Source: Arthrobacter sp. DNA4 (GTDB taxonomy: Bacteria; Actinomycetota; Actinomycetes; Actinomycetales; Micrococcaceae). Taken from it: DNA of 64,000 bases. A model generated the notes under the pieces. That model ran no database searches. It saw only the letters and a list, made by a program, of their open reading frames with translations, and was not told the DNA's origin. Both the position numbers and the translations under genes were made by a program. Below are positions 8,535 through 17,524 of this stretch, piece by piece (the first letter of the stretch is position 1; every line of letters begins with the position of its first letter). The stretch lies in NCBI RefSeq assembly GCF_024362385.1, contig NZ_CP101466.1:3658001-3722000 (forward strand), given 5' to 3'.

Positions 8535-10750
8535 TGACCTCCACTTCCCTGCAGGATTCCACCGGTACTGCGATCCCGGCGCCCCCGGTTGCCAAGAAGA
8601 TCCCCACCGAGCGCACCCACCACGGGGAGACGTTCGTGGACAACTACGAGTGGCTGCGGGACAAGGAGTCGCCGGAGGTGGTGGAGCACCTCCGGGCCGA
8701 AAACACCTACCAGGAAGCCGTCACGGCGCACCAGGAACCGCTCCGCGAGGCGATCTTCCAGGAGATCAAGGGCCGCACCCAGGAAACCGACCTTTCCGTC
8801 CCGCACCGCAAGGACGGCTGGTGGTACTTCAGCCGCTCCGCGGAGGGCAAGGAATACGGCATCCACTGCCGGGTGAAGGCACAGGACACCGGGGACAAGG
8901 TGGCCGACTGGACTCCGCCGGCAGTGGAGGCGGGGGTAGGGATTCCCGGCGAAGAGATCCTCCTCGATGGGAACGTGGAGGCCGAGGGCAAGCCGTTCTT
9001 CTCGGTGGGCGGCACCGCCGTCACCGTTGACGGAAACCTGTACGCCTACGCGGTGGACAACGCCGGCGACGAACGGTTCACGCTGCGGATCAAGGACCTG
9101 CGCACCGGCGAACTCCTGCCGGATGTCATCGAGAACATCTTCTACGGGGTTGCCTTCTCCCCGGACGGCACCCGCCTGTTTTACACCGTGGTGGACGAGT
9201 CCTGGCGCCCCTACCAGGTGAAGGCGCACGTCCTGGGCACCCCGGTGTCCGAGGACGTGGTGGTGTACCAGGAGGACGACGCCGCCATGTGGCTGGGCTT
9301 CGAGCTGTCCGCGGACCGGCGCTACCTGGTGCTGGGGATCGGATGCTCGGAGTACAGCGAAACCAGGCTGCTGCGTTTCGACGACCCCACCGCCACCGTC
9401 ACCACCGTGATTTCCCGCAACGAGCGCGTCCTGTACGAGGCCGAGCCTTTCCTGCTCGACGGGCAGGAACGGATCCTGCTCACGCACAACCGCGGCGCCA
9501 TCAACTCCATGGTCTCCCTGGCCGACCCGGCCGAGCTGGAAAAGCCGCTGGCCGAACAGGCCTGGCAGACCGTCGTCGGGCATTCCGACGACGTCCGCGT
9601 CAACGGCGCGGGCGTCACCGCCACGCACCTGATCGTGTCCATCCGCAAGGACACCATCGAACGCGTCCAGGTGATGGGGCTGACCGGACTGGGCACGGCC
9701 GCCCAGCAGGACCCCGTGGAACCGGCCTTCGACGAGGAGTTGTACACCGCCGGCGTGGGCGGCTCAGACTACGAGGCGCCCGTGATCCGGCTGGGCTACA
9801 CGTCCTACTTCACGCCGTCGCGCATCTACGACTTCGTGCTGCCCACCCCGGAGCAGCCCGCCGGCGAGCTGCTGCTCCGCAAGGAAAGCCCGGTGCTGGG
9901 CGGCTACGACGGCAGCGACTATGTGGCAACGCGTGAGTGGGCGACGGCGGGGGACGGCACGCGCATCCCGCTGTCCGTCCTGCGGCACAAGTCCGTCAAG
10001 CAGGATTCGACGGCGGCGGGCTTGGTGTACGGGTACGGCTCCTACGAGATGAGCATGGATCCCGGCTTCGGCATCGCACGGCTGTCACTGCTGGACCGCG
10101 GCGTGGTGTTCGTGATCGCCCACATCCGCGGCGGCGGGGAACTGGGCCGGCACTGGTACGAGGACGGGAAGAAACTCACCAAGAAGAACACCTTCACCGA
10201 CTTCGTGGACGCCACCGACTGGCTGGCAAACTCCGGCTGGGTGGACCCTGCCCGGATCGCGGCACTCGGCGGCTCGGCGGGCGGCCTGCTGATGGGCGCC
10301 GTCGCCAACATGGCACCTGAGAAGTATGCGGCCATCGTGGCGCAGGTGCCGTTCGTGGATCCGCTCACCAGCATCCTGGATCCAGACCTGCCGCTGTCCG
10401 CGCTGGAGTGGGAGGAATGGGGCAACCCCATTACGGATCCGCAAGCCTATGCCTACATGAAGTCCTACTCGCCCTACGAGAACGTGCGGGAGGTGGCCTA
10501 TCCCAGGATCGCCGCGGTGACGTCCTTCAACGACACCCGCGTCCTTTACGTGGAGCTTACCAAATGGGTGCAGGAGCTGCGGAACAAGACCACGGGGTCC
10601 GAGCCGGTTGTCATGAAGATCGAGATGGACGGCGGCCACGGCGGTGCGTCCGGCCGGTACGTGCAGTGGCGTGAACGTGCCTGGGACTACGCGTTCATCG
10701 CCGATGCCCTGGGCGCCACCGACCTCCTCCCCGGCGCCGGCCTGAAGTAG
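8534..10750 (+). CDS. S9 family oligopeptidase (oligopeptidase B-like)
   Basis: 738 residues. An N-terminal seven-bladed propeller region (about 60-430, with repeated FSPDGTRLFY and LSADRRYLVL-like strands) gates a C-terminal alpha/beta-hydrolase. The catalytic Ser is in GGSAGG (about residue 581) and the His in GGHGG (about 701). YEWLRDKESPEV near the N-terminus and the acidic patch DLPLSALEWEEWGNP before the catalytic Asp region are typical of oligopeptidase B, which cuts peptides after basic residues in the cytoplasm. The ATG at 8534 is chosen because the family's N-terminus begins there; it appears to be leaderless. No signal peptide. Confidence 0.92.
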   Translation: MTSTSLQDSTGTAIPAPPVAKKIPTERTHHGETFVDNYEWLRDKESPEVVEHLRAENTYQEAVTAHQEPLREAIFQEIKGRTQETDLSVPHRKDGWWYFSRSAEGKEYGIHCRVKAQDTGDKVADWTPPAVEAGVGIPGEEILLDGNVEAEGKPFFSVGGTAVTVDGNLYAYAVDNAGDERFTLRIKDLRTGELLPDVIENIFYGVAFSPDGTRLFYTVVDESWRPYQVKAHVLGTPVSEDVVVYQEDDAAMWLGFELSADRRYLVLGIGCSEYSETRLLRFDDPTATVTTVISRNERVLYEAEPFLLDGQERILLTHNRGAINSMVSLADPAELEKPLAEQAWQTVVGHSDDVRVNGAGVTATHLIVSIRKDTIERVQVMGLTGLGTAAQQDPVEPAFDEELYTAGVGGSDYEAPVIRLGYTSYFTPSRIYDFVLPTPEQPAGELLLRKESPVLGGYDGSDYVATREWATAGDGTRIPLSVLRHKSVKQDSTAAGLVYGYGSYEMSMDPGFGIARLSLLDRGVVFVIAHIRGGGELGRHWYEDGKKLTKKNTFTDFVDATDWLANSGWVDPARIAALGGSAGGLLMGAVANMAPEKYAAIVAQVPFVDPLTSILDPDLPLSALEWEEWGNPITDPQAYAYMKSYSPYENVREVAYPRIAAVTSFNDTRVLYVELTKWVQELRNKTTGSEPVVMKIEMDGGHGGASGRYVQWRERAWDYAFIADALGATDLLPGAGLK

Positions 10751-10765
10751 CCGTATCCGGAAAAA

Positions 10766-10785
10766 GCTAACCATGCTTACCATTG
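10766..10785 (+). promoter_or_regulatory. AGCATGCTT-type palindromic element
   Basis: CTAACCATGCTTACCATTGG, one of five related elements in this window, about 45 bases before the DUF2945 start codon. Probable promoter or operator; the cognate factor is unknown. Confidence 0.4.
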
Positions 10786-10827
10786 GGGGGCACTTGTTTT
10801 CCGGCAAGGGATACCAGAGGAGCAGGC

Positions 10828-11034
10828 ATGTCATTGAGCAAGGGAACGCACGTGGAGTGGAACACTTCACAGGGCAAGACGCACGGCAAAATTGTCGAAA
10901 AGAAAACCAGCGACTTCGAGCTCGACGGCAACACGCACCGCGCCAGCGAGGATGAGCCGCAGTACGTAGTCGAATCGGACAAGACGGGCGCCCGGGCAGC
11001 GCACAAGGCATCTGCGCTGACCGAGAAGAAGTAG
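10828..11034 (+). CDS. DUF2945 (Tudor-like, hypervirulence-associated) small protein
   Basis: 68 residues from the ATG at 10828, with AGAGGAGCAGG as ribosome-binding site. KGTHVEWNTSQGKTHGKIVE followed by HRASEDEPQYVVES is the DUF2945 pattern, a small beta-barrel related to Tudor domains. The C-terminus is Lys/Ala-rich (AAHKASALTEKK). The biochemical role is unknown; proteins of this family are often near stress genes. The stop codon is 4 bases before the next gene, with which it probably forms an operon. Confidence 0.85.
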   Translation: MSLSKGTHVEWNTSQGKTHGKIVEKKTSDFELDGNTHRASEDEPQYVVESDKTGARAAHKASALTEKK

Positions 11035-11038
11035 TCCC

Positions 11039-12235
11039 GTGGCTGACCAGCACGAGGTAGTGATCATTGGCGGCGGCAACGCCGGCATTTCCCTGGCGGC
11101 CCGCCTGCAGCGCTACGGCGTCAAGGACGTGGCCGTGATCGAACCCCGGGACCACCACCTCTACCAGCCGCTGTTCTCGCACATCGCCGGCGGCCGGGCG
11201 CGGGCCCAGGAGGCCATCCGGCCGCAGCAATCCGTCATCCCCCAGGGCGTCACCTGGATCCGGGATGCCGCCGTGGGGGTAGACGCGCGGGCCAACACCG
11301 TCAGCCTGGAATCAGGCGCCCTGGTGGCTTACGGGCAACTGGTGGTGTGCCCGGGGCTGCAGTACGACTGGGACGCGGTGCCGGGACTGGCCGAGGCCGT
11401 GCATTCACCGTACGGCGCATCCCATTACGAGTTCGATCTGGCCCCCAAAGCCTGGACGCTGCTCAGCGCCATGACCTCCGGGACGGCTGTCTTCACCATG
11501 CCGGCCGGACCCATCAAATGCGGCGGCGCCGCCCAGAAACCCATGTACCTGGCCTGCGACTACTGGCGGGAACAGGGGGTCCTGGACAAGATCAGGGTGG
11601 TGATGGTGCAGCCCTATCCCACCGTGTTCGGGGTGCCGGAGGTGGACCGGGAACTGGACCGCAAGATCGCCGAGTACGGAATCGAACTGCGAACCAACAG
11701 TGAGCTGGTGGCGGTAAGCCCTGCCGGCCGCCGCGCCACCATCCGGGACCATGCCGCGCACACCACGGAGGACCTGACGTACGACGTCCTCAACGCCGTC
11801 CCGCCGCAGTCGGCCCCGGGCTGGCTCAAGGCCACGGACCTGCCGGCTCCCGGGGACGCGGGCGGCTTCGTGGAGGTGGACCGGCAGACGCTGCGGCACC
11901 TCCGGTACCCCAATGTGTGGTCCCTGGGCGACGCCGCGGGTACCACCAATTCCAAGTCCGGCGGGGCGCTGCGCAAGCAGACCAAGGTGGTGGCGAAGAA
12001 CCTGGTGGCGGCCCGCAAGGGCAAACCGCTGCGTGCCAAGTACAACGGTTATTCGGTATGCCCGTTCACGGTGTCGCGGGACACCGTGGTGTTCGCCGAA
12101 TTCGATGACCGCTACCGGCCCATGCCCACCATCCCGCGCGTGCCCACCTGGAACGAAAGCAGGCTGTCCTGGGTGGTGGACCGGGACCTGTTCCCGAAGA
12201 TCTACTGGAACCTGATCCTCAAGGGCCGCGCGTAG
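11039..12235 (+). CDS. Sulfide:quinone oxidoreductase-like FAD flavoprotein
   Basis: 398 residues, GTG start at 11039. HEVVIIGGGNAGISLAARL is the FAD-binding fold and NVWSLGDAAG the second FAD motif. Two cysteines (about residues 161 in IKCGGAAQKPMYL and 341 in GYSVCPFTVS) fall where the redox-active pair of type II sulfide:quinone reductases (mitochondrial SQRDL group) lies. The enzyme would oxidise sulfide, pass electrons to menaquinone, and sit on the inner face of the membrane through its amphipathic C-terminus. A role in sulfide detoxification is inferred; no persulfide dioxygenase or rhodanese is next to it. It converges on the GNAT gene with only three bases between stops. Confidence 0.85.
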   Translation: MADQHEVVIIGGGNAGISLAARLQRYGVKDVAVIEPRDHHLYQPLFSHIAGGRARAQEAIRPQQSVIPQGVTWIRDAAVGVDARANTVSLESGALVAYGQLVVCPGLQYDWDAVPGLAEAVHSPYGASHYEFDLAPKAWTLLSAMTSGTAVFTMPAGPIKCGGAAQKPMYLACDYWREQGVLDKIRVVMVQPYPTVFGVPEVDRELDRKIAEYGIELRTNSELVAVSPAGRRATIRDHAAHTTEDLTYDVLNAVPPQSAPGWLKATDLPAPGDAGGFVEVDRQTLRHLRYPNVWSLGDAAGTTNSKSGGALRKQTKVVAKNLVAARKGKPLRAKYNGYSVCPFTVSRDTVVFAEFDDRYRPMPTIPRVPTWNESRLSWVVDRDLFPKIYWNLILKGRA

Positions 12236-12238
12236 GGG

Positions 12239-12800
12239 CTAGCTGCGGGAACCGGTCCGCCACTCGTCGGCAAGGATGGCGTAGACCAGCTCGGTGGCCC
12301 ACTGTCCCTTGTAGTGCCATTTTGTCGATGTGCCGCGCCTCCAGCCGCATGCCCAGCCTGTCGCACAGCGACGCGGACGCGCCGTTGAGCTCGTCGAGCC
12401 GGGCCTCGATCCGGTGCAGGCCCAGTTCCTCGAAGCCCAGCCGCAGCACGGCGTTGGCCGCCTCGGTGCCGTAGCCCCTGCCGCGCGCCGCCGGGGCAAG
12501 CGTCCATCCCACCTCGCCCTGTCCACGTCCCGGGAGCCATTTGAGCACCACCTCGCCCAGCAGGCCCGGCTCGTCAGCTGCCTCGATGGCGAGGGCCACC
12601 CAGTCGCCTTCCTTTTCGAAGGCAAAGTTGGCGTACCGGCCCACCCGCTCCATCGATTGGGTGTATGTTTTGGCCGGGCCGGGCAGGAACCGGGCGGTCT
12701 CCGGCAGCGAGTGGTAGGCATGGAAGGCGTCCAGGTCGCCGCCATCGAACCGGCGCAGGACCAGGCGCCCGGTGCGGATCGGCAGGGAAATCGCGGGCAT
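12239..12800 (-). pseudogene. GNAT acetyltransferase (RimJ/RimL type), one frame break
   Basis: Starts at the ATG at 12800 with TGRLVLRRFDGGDLDAFHAY, then GEVVLKWLPGRGQGEVGW and APAARGRGYGTEAANAVL, the acetyl-CoA binding motif of N-acetyltransferases. After EARHIDK near 12318 the frame breaks: the expected C-terminus WHYKGQWATELVYAILADEW continues in another frame to a stop at 12239. Without the break the protein would be about 186 residues, the normal size. It lies 5 bases downstream of ackA in the same direction, so it would be co-transcribed. The target amine is unknown. Confidence 0.82.
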
Positions 12801-12805
12801 GGGCG

Positions 12806-13966
12806 TCAGCGGCTGGAAGAGACGACGGCGGCAGTGGCCTCCGCGATGGCGCGCTCCTCGTCAGTGGGAACCACCAGGACGGGAATGGCGGAGGACGGCG
12901 TGGAAATGACGCGCGGTTCCTTTGAACGCTGGGCGTTCAGGCCGCCGTCGAGCTCTATACCCAGGGCGCCCAGGTGGTCAGCCACGAGCGCGCGGAACTG
13001 CTGGGAGTTCTCGCCGATCCCGGCGGTGAACACCAGCGCCTTGGCCCCGCCGACGGCCACGTGGTAGCCGCCGATGTACTTGGCAAGCCGGTAGGACGCG
13101 ACGGCGAGCGCCATCGAGGCGCGTTCATCGCCGGCCTCCGAGGCCTCCACCACGGAGCGCATGTCGTTGTTCCCGGCCAGGCCCTTCAGCCCCGATTCCC
13201 GGTTCAGCATGGTGTCGATGTCCTCCGGCCTCCACCCTGCCCGGCCCAGGAACACCAGGATGGAGGGGTCCAGGTCGCCGGAGCGGGTGCCCATCACCAG
13301 GCCCTCGAGCGGAGTGAAGCCCATGGAGGTGTCCACGGAGTGTCCGCCGCGGATGGCGGTGACGGAGGCGCCGTTGCCCAGGTGGGCGATGACGGCGTCG
13401 AACTCTTCGATGGGGAGGTCCAGCAGCGCCGCTGACCGTCGCGCCACGTACTCGTGCGAGGTGCCGTGGAAACCGTACCGGCGGATGCCGTGGTTGGTGT
13501 AGAGCTCGTCCGGAACGGCGTAGCGCCAGGCGTGCTCGGGCAGGGTGCGGTGGAAGGCGGTGTCGAAGACGGCCACCTGCGGCATCTTGGGCCACTTTTT
13601 AGTGATGGCGCGGATGCCCAGGACGTTGGCGGGGTTGTGCAGCGGCGCCAGGGGGTTGAGCCGTTCAATGGCGCGGGTGATTTCGTTGTCCACCAGCACG
13701 GGCTCGGAAAAGCGTTCTCCGCCGTGGACCACCCGGTGCCCCACCGCGCCGAGCTCCAGGTCGCCCAGTTCCTGGTGGATGGCCGCATCAACCTGCTCCA
13801 GGGCCTCGGCATGGTCCCGCGGGCCTTCGATCTGGCCGTCGCCGCCCCCGCCGTTGCCCATGCCGATCTTCTCGATCAGTCCCTCGGTGAGCACCGTCCC
13901 GGCGGCCACGTCCCGGACCTGGTACTTCAGCGACGACGAACCGGAGTTGATGACGAGCACGAGCAT
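12806..13966 (-). CDS. ackA: Acetate kinase
   Basis: 386 residues, full length. Converts acetyl phosphate and ADP to acetate and ATP, or the reverse for acetate uptake. Conserved blocks are VINSGSSSLKYQV at the N-terminus, GHRVVHGGERF, FDTAFHRTLPEHAW, the YGFHGTSHEYV adenine-site block, IAHLGNGASV, and FTAGIGENS. All catalytic residues (Asn7, Arg-His, Asp and Arg of these blocks) are visible. The ATG at 13966 has GAGGAGG upstream. Its usual partner pta is not adjacent but lies at 21469-23550 on the same strand, beyond a sugar-acid gene module. Confidence 0.97.
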   Translation of the reverse strand: MLVLVINSGSSSLKYQVRDVAAGTVLTEGLIEKIGMGNGGGGDGQIEGPRDHAEALEQVDAAIHQELGDLELGAVGHRVVHGGERFSEPVLVDNEITRAIERLNPLAPLHNPANVLGIRAITKKWPKMPQVAVFDTAFHRTLPEHAWRYAVPDELYTNHGIRRYGFHGTSHEYVARRSAALLDLPIEEFDAVIAHLGNGASVTAIRGGHSVDTSMGFTPLEGLVMGTRSGDLDPSILVFLGRAGWRPEDIDTMLNRESGLKGLAGNNDMRSVVEASEAGDERASMALAVASYRLAKYIGGYHVAVGGAKALVFTAGIGENSQQFRALVADHLGALGIELDGGLNAQRSKEPRVISTPSSAIPVLVVPTDEERAIAEATAAVVSSSR

Positions 13967-14275
13967 GCGGGGCCTCCTCAGCCTGGCGTCTGCAGTTCAA
14001 CCCCCACTATAGGTGGCGCGGCTAACGGCCAGTCAGCAGCAGCGTGTTGCCGTCCTCGGTGACAGGTACGCCATTGGAATCCATACCACCCACGCGCAGC
14101 GCGACGGCAAGCCCCATGGAACAGCGTGAAATCCTCGTCTTCACCATCTCCGGCGGGAAGATCAGGGAAGCCTTGGAACTTGCTGAGGACAGCACTGAGC
14201 TGGCGCACTTTTGGTCCTGACCTGCGGCGCTGATAACGCTTTCGTCACAGGGTTTCGGGCGGCTTGCCAAAAATA

Positions 14276-14296
14276 TCATCAGCATGCTTACTATAG
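14276..14296 (+). promoter_or_regulatory. AGCATGCTT-type palindromic element
   Basis: ATCAGCATGCTTACTATAG at about 14277-14295, with TTGCCA at 14264 as a possible -35 box. Member of the five-copy family in this window. A terminator-like hairpin lies between it and the coding sequence at 14455. Confidence 0.4.
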
Positions 14297-14338
14297 ATGC
14301 AGTCGATCGGAAACGGCTGCGAACGGAAAATCGAGAAG

Positions 14339-14369
14339 GGTGCGCTCAGCGAACGGGGCGCACCTTTTT
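14339..14369 (+). terminator. Terminator-like hairpin in the leader of the 14455 gene
   Basis: GGTGCGC pairs with GCGCACC across 12 bases and is followed directly by TTTTT. It lies downstream of the probable promoter near 14290 and 86 bases before the ATG, so it would act as an attenuator or end a short transcript. Confidence 0.6.
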
Positions 14370-14454
14370 CATGACCGTGGGGTTCCTTGCGGAGAGGCGC
14401 AGCCTGTGCATAGAGTCGGCAAACAAGGCTGGACCACGCCGAGAGGACAATTCC

Positions 14455-14745
14455 ATGACGAACGAGCCCAATTCGATCGACGAGAACGACCCCACCAACA
14501 CGGGATCCAGCAGCACCGCCCCGCTCGACGCGCAACCCGACTCGGGCAGCAAGAATGATCCCACGGGCGTGGAGGGCGCCAACCCGGCCCTGGACGATAC
14601 CGGCCACCTCAAGGCCGGCGAAACCGGGGAAGCCCCTGAGGCTCCCGAAGACCGGGAAGGACTGGACCTCACGCCGCAGGGCCTTTCGGACGAGCCGGTC
14701 AAGCAGGAAGACCCGGACAGCTTGGCCAAGCCGGACAACAGCTGA
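14455..14745 (+). CDS. Small acidic disordered protein of unknown function
   Basis: 96 residues, very rich in Asp, Glu, Asn, Pro and Ser, with few hydrophobic residues; it must be largely unfolded. No motif that I recognise. The ATG at 14455 is preceded by GAGAGGA, and a perfect 20-bp terminator follows 14 bases after the stop, so the gene is well delimited. Its leader contains an AGCATGCTT-type element and a second terminator-like hairpin, which suggests that expression is controlled. Proteins of this composition are common in Arthrobacter-like genomes near stress genes; the role is unknown. Confidence 0.7.
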   Translation: MTNEPNSIDENDPTNTGSSSTAPLDAQPDSGSKNDPTGVEGANPALDDTGHLKAGETGEAPEAPEDREGLDLTPQGLSDEPVKQEDPDSLAKPDNS

Positions 14746-14759
14746 CAGAGCCACACGCA

Positions 14760-14803
14760 AAAGGACGACGCCGGCACCCACCAGGGTGCCGGCGTCGTCC
14801 TTT
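14760..14803. terminator. Bidirectional terminator
   Basis: Perfect 20-bp stem with a 4-base loop, flanked by A and T runs on either side, between two convergent genes (ends at 14745 and 14808). Confidence 0.9.
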
Positions 14804-14807
14804 GCCA

Positions 14808-16043
14808 CTAAAGGGCCAAGCGGGCGCCCTGCCTCTGCCCTAGCTCCTGACCCTGGCTCGCAAGGTAGTCGAAAAGCTGGCGGAGGCCGAACGTCCAGGC
14901 CGGGAGTTCCTCGCACGGACCCACCCGGTTGACCAGGGCACCGAGGTGGCGGCTGCGGATGCTCACCAGGTCGCCGTGCTTGTGGGTGAATCCCTGGCCC
15001 GGTTCGTCCCGGTCCTGCGTGGGCGCAAAGAGGGTCCCCGTGAACAGCGCGAAACCGTCCGGATACTGGTGGTGCTTTCCGTAGGTGGCGGCCACGAGTT
15101 CCTCGAAGGGCCTGCTGATCCGGGACACAGTGTTCCGGCCCTCCAGCAGGTAGCCGTCCGCACCGTCCACGCGGAGCAGGATCTCCTCATCACGCAGCGT
15201 GTCCAGGGTGAAGGCACCGTCGAACAGCCTGATGAACGGCCCCAGCGCGCTGGAGGCGTTGTTGTCCTTGGCCTTGCCCAGCAGCAGGGCGCTCCTGCCT
15301 TCCACGTCGCGCAGGTTGACGTCGTTGCCCAGCGTCGCGCCCATCACGCGGCCGCCGGACGTGGCGATCAGCACCAGCTCCGGCTCCGGGTTGTTCCAGG
15401 ACGAGAAGGCAGGAATGCCGATGTCCGCGCCCAGGCCCACCGATGACAGGACGGGCGCCTTGGTGAAGACCTCCGGGTCCGGCCCGATCCCCACCTCCAG
15501 GTACTGCGACCACAGCCCTTCGGCGATGAGGACCCGCTTGGCTTCGGCCGCCTCCGCCGATCCGGGCCTCAGGTCGGCGAGGCTTCCGCCCAGGGCACGG
15601 CCCACCAGCTCCCGCACTTCCGCAGCCCGTGCGGCGTCGCCCGCGCAGCGCTCCTCGATGACCCGTTCGATCATGCTGTCCACAAACGTGACGCCGCAGG
15701 CCTTGATGACCTGGAGGTCAATGGGTGCCAGGAGCCTGGTTTCGGTGGCGTCCACCGTCCTGCCGTCCCCGGCCAGGGAGGCATTGACGACGTCGGCCGT
15801 CGCCCAGCGGGGCTCGGCCAGGTCGGGATCCAGCAGGGCCGCGCGGACGGCTGCGGGCGGGTCCGGCAGTTCCAGCAAGCCGGAGACCGTGGCGGCCAGG
15901 CGGTGCAGGTCGAAGATGGTGCCCCCGCTGACGGCCACCACGCGCGGGCCGCCCGTTTCACCATCCCAGACCCGGCCAATGAGCAGCGCGTCGTCGGCAT
16001 CCTCGGGAAGGACAGAACGTACAGCCCCGGGCGTCGTACTCAC
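14808..16043 (-). CDS. FAH-fold 2-keto-3-deoxy-pentonate dehydratase (XylX-like)
   Basis: 411 residues. The C-terminal two thirds is a fumarylacetoacetate hydrolase domain with metal-binding residues in WNNPEPELVLIA and GNDVNLRDVEGRSALLLGKA. The length (near 400, not the 280 of ordinary FAH hydrolases) and the blocks VIEERCAGDA, EGLWSQYLEVGIGPDPEVFT, KHHQYPDGFALFTGTLFAP and WTFGLRQLFDYLA match the dehydratases of Weimberg-type pathways such as Caulobacter XylX, which turn 2-keto-3-deoxy-pentonates into 2-oxoglutarate semialdehyde. GTG start at 16043 overlaps the preceding gene's stop (GTGA). Third gene of a dehydratase-aldehyde dehydrogenase-FAH operon. A diketo-deoxy-fuconate hydrolase function is the alternative, but I think it less likely. 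Confidence 0.85.
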   Translation of the reverse strand: MSTTPGAVRSVLPEDADDALLIGRVWDGETGGPRVVAVSGGTIFDLHRLAATVSGLLELPDPPAAVRAALLDPDLAEPRWATADVVNASLAGDGRTVDATETRLLAPIDLQVIKACGVTFVDSMIERVIEERCAGDAARAAEVRELVGRALGGSLADLRPGSAEAAEAKRVLIAEGLWSQYLEVGIGPDPEVFTKAPVLSSVGLGADIGIPAFSSWNNPEPELVLIATSGGRVMGATLGNDVNLRDVEGRSALLLGKAKDNNASSALGPFIRLFDGAFTLDTLRDEEILLRVDGADGYLLEGRNTVSRISRPFEELVAATYGKHHQYPDGFALFTGTLFAPTQDRDEPGQGFTHKHGDLVSIRSRHLGALVNRVGPCEELPAWTFGLRQLFDYLASQGQELGQRQGARLAL

Positions 16044-17524
16044 TGCTGCACCCCCGTCCCGGCCCCGTCACGGGAAGCGTCCGACTCAGGGTGCCGCCAG
16101 ACGCCGTCGACCCTTTGCGGGACCCGCCACGGATTGCTGTCCTGCAGGGGTTCGGGCAGCCGCGTTGCGGGGAACGACTGGTATGCCACCGGGCGGAGGA
16201 AGCGCCGGATGGCCGCCGTCCCCACGGACGTGGTGTTCGAGGTGGTGGCCGGGTAGGGGCCGCCGTGGTGCTGGGCGTAACTGACGGTGACACCGGTGGG
16301 CCAGCCGTTCCAGAGCACCCGCCCGCTGATGTCCGCCAGCCGGGCAGCGAGTTCGGAGACGTCGTCGTCCTCCTCTGCCTGCAGCGTAGTGGTCAGCTGC
16401 CCTTCGAGCAGCGCCGCCAGCTCCGGCAGCTCCGCCTGGTCCTGGTACTCCACCACCAGGCTGGCGGGGCCGAACATTTCCTGCCGCAGCAGGCCGGGGT
16501 TCTTTCGGACCTCCTCCGCCGTGGTGCGCAGGACGGTGGGCGCGGGTTCGTCCGCAAAGTCCCCTTCCAGCAGGAGTCCCACTCCCCCGCTGTCCCGGAG
16601 CGTGGTGACGGCGTCGGTGTAGCCGGCATGCAGGCGGTCGCTGAGGAGCCGGGCGGGAGCGAACCCTGCCAGCGCATCAAGCAGCTGGCTGCGGAGTACC
16701 TCCGTGTCCCCAGCGGGGACGAACAGCAGCCCCGGCTTGGTGCAGAACTGGCCCATGCCCAGGGTGAAGGAACCGGCATAGCCCTTGATGATCTCTGCCT
16801 GCCGGGCTGACCACGCGCCGGGCGCCACGAAGACGGCGTTGATGCCGCCCAGTTCGCCGAAGAAGGGGATGGGTTCGGGGCGTGCCGCAATCCGGGTGAG
16901 CAGGGCACGGCCGCCGGCAGTAGAGCCGGTGAAGCCGATGGCCTTGACCAGGGGATGGTCAACAAGGGCCTCCCCCGCCTGGCGGCCGGTCACCATTGAG
17001 AAGAGGCCGTGCGGCGCTCCGGCGTCCTCCAGGGCATCGATTACTACCTGTGCGGTGCGGGCGGCAAGTTCGCGGTGGGCGTCATGGGCCTTGTGCACCA
17101 CGGAGCAGCCCGCCGCCAGGGCCGAGGCACTGTCACCGCCCATCACGCTGAACGCAAAGGGGAAATTGGAGGCACCAAAAACCCCCACGACGCCGAGGGG
17201 CACGTTGTACCGCCGGAGGTCCGGCCGCGGCCCCATGCCCCAGGCCGGGTCGTCGTGGTCGATGGTGGCGTCGAAGTGCTCGCCGCGGCGGATCTCGTCC
17301 GCGAACAGCCGCAGCTGGAAGACGGTGCGCTTGAGCTCCCCCTCCAGTCGCGGGGTACCCAAGTGGGTTTCACGGACGGCCGTTTCCACCAGCCCGGATG
17401 CGTCCTGCTCCAGGCCGGCGGCGATGGCTTCGAGCCAGCCGGCCCGGGTGTTGGGGTCTACGATCCGGCCCTTTTCAAAGGCGGACGCTGCGGCCTGGAC
17501 GGCGGCGTTTACTCCTGCGGTCAT
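16040..17524 (-). CDS. 2-oxoglutarate semialdehyde dehydrogenase-type ALDH
   Basis: 494 residues. An aldehyde dehydrogenase of the KGSADH branch: [47 protein letters not shown], the general-base Glu in [14 protein letters not shown] and the catalytic Cys in [15 protein letters not shown]. It oxidises 2-oxoglutarate semialdehyde to 2-oxoglutarate with NAD(P)+, the last step of oxidative pentose and hexarate pathways. The start at 17524 forms ATGA with the stop of the upstream dehydratase, and its own stop overlaps the next start, so all three enzymes are translationally coupled. Pathway place is inferred from these neighbours. Confidence 0.88.
   Translation of the reverse strand: MTAGVNAAVQAAASAFEKGRIVDPNTRAGWLEAIAAGLEQDASGLVETAVRETHLGTPRLEGELKRTVFQLRLFADEIRRGEHFDATIDHDDPAWGMGPRPDLRRYNVPLGVVGVFGASNFPFAFSVMGGDSASALAAGCSVVHKAHDAHRELAARTAQVVIDALEDAGAPHGLFSMVTGRQAGEALVDHPLVKAIGFTGSTAGGRALLTRIAARPEPIPFFGELGGINAVFVAPGAWSARQAEIIKGYAGSFTLGMGQFCTKPGLLFVPAGDTEVLRSQLLDALAGFAPARLLSDRLHAGYTDAVTTLRDSGGVGLLLEGDFADEPAPTVLRTTAEEVRKNPGLLRQEMFGPASLVVEYQDQAELPELAALLEGQLTTTLQAEEDDDVSELAARLADISGRVLWNGWPTGVTVSYAQHHGGPYPATTSNTTSVGTAAIRRFLRPVAYQSFPATRLPEPLQDSNPWRVPQRVDGVWRHPESDASRDGAGTGVQQ

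Larger units (their letters stand above)
13967..14454. other. 488-base gap between ackA and a small acidic gene
   Basis: Holds the ackA ribosome-binding site, an AGCATGCTT-type element at 14276-14296 and a terminator-like hairpin at 14339-14369. In its middle (14024-14220, plus strand) is a stop-to-stop frame ending in EILVFTISGGKIREALELAE, which faintly resembles the C-terminus of SnoaL-like proteins; it has no plausible start, so at most it is a decayed remnant. The opposite strand of the same stretch is also open and shares the same wobble positions, so neither strand can be trusted. Confidence 0.45.

Noticed and set aside
14024..14220. Possible SnoaL-like C-terminal fragment
   Set aside because: Only about 30 residues look protein-like, there is no start codon with a ribosome-binding site, and the reverse strand looks equally open. 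Kept only as a note in the intergenic entry.
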